From contig VXPR01000156.1 of assembly GCA_009839405.1 (NCBI GenBank), forward strand, positions 1 through 8,193: a stretch of 8,193 nt of DNA. The letters are read 5' to 3'. Positions within the stretch are counted from its first letter, which is position 1. The number at the start of each line of letters is the position of its first letter. Below the pieces are notes generated by a model. It was not told the origin of the DNA. It ran no database searches and saw only the letters and a list, made by a program, of their open reading frames with translations. The stretch is from Gammaproteobacteria bacterium. Its GTDB lineage: Bacteria > Pseudomonadota > Gammaproteobacteria > Pseudomonadales > Azotimanducaceae. Both the position numbers and the translations under genes were made by a program. Positions 5,925 through 8,193 of this stretch are shown piece after piece.

Positions 5925-6779
5925 TCAGGATCGACGGATGGCGGTGGGGTTCGATTGGCGCTGAACGACGCCGTCCCGGGTGACCGAGGTGCTTCGTACG
6001 GTGTCGCGCCCGTGGTGCCCGACTTCGAAGCTAACGTGGTTGAGCTCAGAGGCACGGCACTTGAAGCAATCGAAGAACGCTTGGAGGATCTGGACCTCGT
6101 CAATTGCTTGGGGTGAAGGCGCGGGGTTGTTTCGAGGACTCGGGATGGTGCCCGGAAAGAGGTACAAGCACGGCGGCGGAAGGATGTAAGGTCCGACGTC
6201 GGTACCCCGAAGGGGATCGGCAAGGACTTTGGGACAGGGTCTGCCGATCGTGCCGCAGACCATGTCCCAGACGATGAGGCCATCGACGCGCTGCGAGCGG
6301 GAGACGATTTCCGCGCTGAGCCGGGTATGGATGCCTGACCAGGCGTTGTGGCGCGGGTCCGCTCCCGGATTGGTGCATACGCTCCAGATGATGAACTCGT
6401 CGGCGTGCGGAGGGCGTTCGAAGATGTTCGTGTTGTTACCGTCGAGGCAGCCCTTGAGCTCGATGATGGCGGTGCGTCCGGAAGGCAGTGGCACGGAGTA
6501 GTCGTGCCGGTTGGCTTCGCCGGCAGACTCCCACTCACCGATGAAGCATCGGTCCTGCATGTGGTTGAGGACGTGGGCGACGAACTCGCGCTTCTCCCGC
6601 ATGGTGGCAGAGAACTGGCCGCGAACGCGCTCAATGGCACCTCGGAAGACGTTGCTGTAGAACTCGTCCTCGTCCAGGCCGTGATCGCCGAGCGTGTGGG
6701 CTTCGGTCTTCAAGACTTCGGCGAAGTCCCTGATGCGCCCCTGCAGTTCGAGGTTCTTCTCGCAGGGGATGACGCTCAT
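5925..6779 (-). CDS. Putative type II restriction endonuclease, PD-(D/E)XK type
   Basis: A 284-residue protein, third in the operon. I do not recognise a named family. Residues 91-109 show a PD-(D/E)XK-like active site: D93 (RHDYSVPL), then E107 and K109 in the hydrophobic strand AIIELKG, giving D-x13-E-x-K. Upstream is a mostly helical N-terminal part (residues 10-80) with charged segments. The C-terminal half contains HADEFIIWSV and VDGLIVWDMVCG strands and a Pro-rich stretch near 200-222. The start is the ATG at 6779, which overlaps the methyltransferase stop as ATGA. No ribosome site precedes it, suggesting translational coupling. Position directly after an m5C methyltransferase strongly suggests it is the cognate endonuclease cutting the same unmethylated site. 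Recognition sequence unknown. A longer open frame continues upstream inside the methyltransferase gene but is a shadow. Confidence 0.7.
   Translation of the reverse strand: MSVIPCEKNLELQGRIRDFAEVLKTEAHTLGDHGLDEDEFYSNVFRGAIERVRGQFSATMREKREFVAHVLNHMQDRCFIGEWESAGEANRHDYSVPLPSGRTAIIELKGCLDGNNTNIFERPPHADEFIIWSVCTNPGADPRHNAWSGIHTRLSAEIVSRSQRVDGLIVWDMVCGTIGRPCPKVLADPLRGTDVGPYILPPPCLYLFPGTIPSPRNNPAPSPQAIDEVQILQAFFDCFKCRASELNHVSFEVGHHGRDTVRSTSVTRDGVVQRQSNPTAIRRS
6776..6779 (-). promoter_or_regulatory. ATGA stop/start overlap, methyltransferase to endonuclease
   Basis: The methyltransferase TGA and the endonuclease ATG share bases. With no Shine-Dalgarno sequence in front, translation of the endonuclease likely depends on ribosomes ending the methyltransferase, which would keep nuclease output below methyltransferase output. 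Confidence 0.65.
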
Positions 6780-7924
6780 GCGGCGTGGGGGGGCCGAAGC
6801 GCAGGGTCGTCGAGGATCGGTTCGAGCAGACGGTCCGCTAGAAAGCGGACGACGGGGACCACCACGCCGTCGCCGGTGAGATGGTATGCCTCGTTGTAGT
6901 TCTGCGGGAGAATGTAGTCGTCTGGAAGACCCATCAGACGTGCGGTCTCGCGACTCGAGATCAACCGCGAGCGGACCCGGGTTCGGTTGACGACGATCAC
7001 CAGTTGGCGGCTTGAGCCGCCTACGGGCGTCCGTAGGCAACCGGCGATGTCGTCGAACCGGGCTTCCGCGCGCTGGACCTTGCGACCGGCCGCATCGCGT
7101 CGCGTGCGCTTGTAGATCGTGCCCACGACCTTGCGCCCCTGAGAACGGGCAGCGCGGACCTTGTCCAGGTTGAGGTCGCTCATCATACTGAGGAGCTTGG
7201 CGGTCTGGTCCGGGGCATGCCAAGAGACGTCGGGCGGGTGGTCCTCGATGACGTCGGCCAGGCCGAGATTGCGTGGTTGGGGAGGATCGAGGGACCACCA
7301 GATCCAGCCGTCGGCGAGTTCATTGGGAAGCTTGGCGACGGCTGAACGAAGTGCCTTCGAATGGAACGGCGGAGCGGGAGTGGGAGCGCTGAGACCCTTT
7401 CCGATGGAGATGTCGCGGCGTACGGCGAGCAGAACGAGGCGCGGTCGGGATTGGGGAACGAAGTGGGCAGCATCGACGATAAGGGCACCATATCTGTATC
7501 CGGCTTCGGCCATCGCGGCGCATAGGGCATTGAAGTCGCTGCCTCCGTGGGAGGTCAGTGCACCGCAGACGTTCTCGAGGGCGATGATCGGTGGTGGCCT
7601 GCCCTCGTCGATTAGGGTTCTGACCAACCGCCAAAAGGGCCAGAACGTGCCCGAGCGTTCTCCCTTGAGGCCGGCCCCGCCGCCGGCAAGGGAGAGGTCC
7701 TGGCACGGGAACGAGGCCCAGGCGAGGTCAGCGGGACCGGGAAGGTCATCGGCAACAAGGTTGCGAACATCGTCGCAGAGCATTTGGCCGCTCCCCCAGT
7801 TGCGCGTGTACGTGGTGGCTTTCTTGCGGTCGAAGTCGTTCGCGAAGAGGCACTTCCAGCCATCGCCTAGGCCCGCACGCGCCATACCGCCGCCGGCGAA
7901 GAACTCGTAGAAGGTACGCGTCAC
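6776..7924 (-). CDS. DNA (cytosine-5-)-methyltransferase of a type II restriction-modification system
   Basis: A 382-residue C5-cytosine methyltransferase that transfers a methyl group from S-adenosylmethionine to cytosine in a specific site, protecting host DNA. The motifs are in canonical order: motif I FYEFFAGGGMARAGL (5-19), motif IV SFPCQDLSLAG with nucleophile C74, motif VI ALENVCG (E117, N118, V119), motif VIII QSRPR (158-162), the variable target-recognition region about 171-290, motif IX near CLRTPVGGSSRQL (296-308) and motif X near LTGDGVVVPVV (349-359). Motif X has GDG where GNA or GNS is usual. The GTG start at 7924 is chosen because it overlaps the upstream gene's TGA (GTGA) and begins four residues before motif I. 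A longer in-frame extension upstream is Arg/Pro-rich and is an out-of-frame reading of the regulator gene. The 3' end carries a C7 run (6793-6787) just before the stop. Confidence 0.93.
   Translation of the reverse strand: MTRTFYEFFAGGGMARAGLGDGWKCLFANDFDRKKATTYTRNWGSGQMLCDDVRNLVADDLPGPADLAWASFPCQDLSLAGGGAGLKGERSGTFWPFWRLVRTLIDEGRPPPIIALENVCGALTSHGGSDFNALCAAMAEAGYRYGALIVDAAHFVPQSRPRLVLLAVRRDISIGKGLSAPTPAPPFHSKALRSAVAKLPNELADGWIWWSLDPPQPRNLGLADVIEDHPPDVSWHAPDQTAKLLSMMSDLNLDKVRAARSQGRKVVGTIYKRTRRDAAGRKVQRAEARFDDIAGCLRTPVGGSSRQLVIVVNRTRVRSRLISSRETARLMGLPDDYILPQNYNEAYHLTGDGVVVPVVRFLADRLLEPILDDPALRPPHAA
6787..6793 (-). repeat. C7 homopolymer at the methyltransferase 3' end
   Basis: Seven C in a row on the coding strand, encoding the end of the RPPHAA tail. 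One extra base would shift the reading frame of the methyltransferase into that of the endonuclease and fuse the two proteins. In-cell slippage is inference. Confidence 0.5.
7921..7924 (-). promoter_or_regulatory. GTGA stop/start overlap, regulator to methyltransferase
   Basis: The TGA of the ribbon-helix-helix gene and the GTG of the methyltransferase overlap by four bases, which ties translation of the two and supports both the short regulator frame and the GTG start. Confidence 0.65.
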
Positions 7925-8118
7925 GCGGACCGGGGGCGTTGGTTCGCCTGAACCGGCGGGAACGGCAGTTCGGCCTGGATGTTTTCGGCGGCAAGGAGGC
8001 GGGCGATGGCGTGACGGCCGAGCCAAGCGAGCGACACGGCGTGCTGCTCGGCCAAGCGTTGAAGTTGCTCGAACTGAGCGGGATCGATGTTGACGGTGAG
8101 CCGTTCCTTGGTCGTCAC
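7921..8118 (-). CDS. Small ribbon-helix-helix (CopG/Arc-like) protein, putative operon regulator
   Basis: A 65-residue protein that begins MTTKERLTVNIDPAQFEQL. The short strand KERLTVNI, then helices PAQFEQLQRLAEQHA and LAWLGRHAIARLLAAE, fits the ribbon-helix-helix DNA-binding fold, which binds operators as dimers through the paired strand. The tail (NIQAELPFPP onward) is Pro/Gln-rich. The GTG at 8118 is chosen because GGCAGG lies five bases upstream and because the promoter's expected transcription start near 8140 excludes the longer in-frame GTG starts at about 8187-8190. The TGA overlaps the methyltransferase start as GTGA. In many restriction-modification systems a helix-turn-helix controller protein occupies this place, so a controlling role is inferred. 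It could instead be an antitoxin-like leftover, but no toxin gene is adjacent. Confidence 0.75.
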   Translation of the reverse strand: MTTKERLTVNIDPAQFEQLQRLAEQHAVSLAWLGRHAIARLLAAENIQAELPFPPVQANQRPRSA

Positions 8119-8146
8119 TGCATCCTGCCGCAAGGTGCTGCACTTC

Positions 8147-8175
8147 ACATTAGGTGAGACAACGGCGTGTGTCAA
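8147..8175 (-). promoter_or_regulatory. Sigma70-type promoter of the restriction-modification operon
   Basis: On the minus strand a perfect -35 box TTGACA (8175-8170) is followed after 17 bases by TAATGT (8152-8147), which keeps the most conserved -10 positions (T, A and final T). Expected transcription start is near 8140, about 22 bases before the regulator GTG at 8118. Confidence 0.65.
8158..8173. promoter_or_regulatory. Possible operator: GACA-N8-TGTC overlapping the -35 box
   Basis: On the minus strand GACA (8173-8170) and TGTC (8161-8158) form an inverted repeat with an eight-base centre, starting inside the -35 box and reaching into the spacer. Ribbon-helix-helix dimers often bind short repeats at their own promoters, so autorepression is plausible. 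Four-base arms are short enough to occur by chance. Confidence 0.3.
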
Positions 8176-8193
8176 CGGACTCGGCACCACCTC

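Noticed and set aside
6780..7298. Upstream extension of the endonuclease frame
   Set aside because: It is an out-of-frame reading of the methyltransferase gene; the ATG at 6779 overlaps the methyltransferase stop in the usual coupled fashion.
7925..8143. N-terminal extension of the methyltransferase frame up to 8143
   Set aside because: The extension is Arg/Pro-rich, reads the ribbon-helix-helix gene out of frame, and the GTG at 7924 fits both the GTGA overlap and the start of motif I.

Overview
The window is GC-rich chromosomal DNA, probably from a proteobacterium (a P4-type integrase, a proteobacterial-looking m5C methyltransferase and GTG starts point that way; the genus cannot be read from the sequence). 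It looks like one end of an integrated mobile element that carries defence genes. The first 40 bases are homopolymer-rich (T9, C11) and may be a contig edge.

Layout: (1) 201-1418, plus strand, a complete P4-type tyrosine integrase with all catalytic residues. (2) 1419-2236, a gap with no convincing gene; its last part (about 2136-2219) may hold a decayed serine-resolvase helix-turn-helix. (3) 2237-3436, plus strand, a DUF429-like (RNase H fold) putative nuclease with a C-terminal C2H2-like zinc finger. (4) 3437-3853, a convergent intergenic region with a perfect short palindrome and a small hairpin. (5) 3854-4915, minus strand, a TIR-domain protein with the catalytic-type Glu and an unrecognised helical C-terminal part. 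(6) 4916-5924, about 1 kb without an intact gene; 5100-5430 on the minus strand looks like a frameshifted tyrosine recombinase remnant. (7) 5925-8118, minus strand, a tightly packed three-gene operon: small ribbon-helix-helix protein, C5-cytosine methyltransferase, PD-(D/E)XK putative restriction endonuclease. Each junction is a 4-base stop/start overlap. A good sigma70-type promoter (TTGACA, 17 bases, TAATGT) lies just upstream.

How the parts may work together: the restriction-modification operon reads as a self-contained type II system, with a ribbon-helix-helix protein in the place where a controller would be expected. The TIR protein and the DUF429/zinc-finger protein are separate, convergently arranged transcription units. 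They are candidate defence modules collected beside the integrase, not one operon. The TIR gene is visibly less GC-rich than the integrase (counted by hand: 32/60 G+C in 4021-4080 against 46/60 in 901-960), which fits separate acquisition. No tRNA, rRNA, CRISPR array or complete insertion sequence was found.
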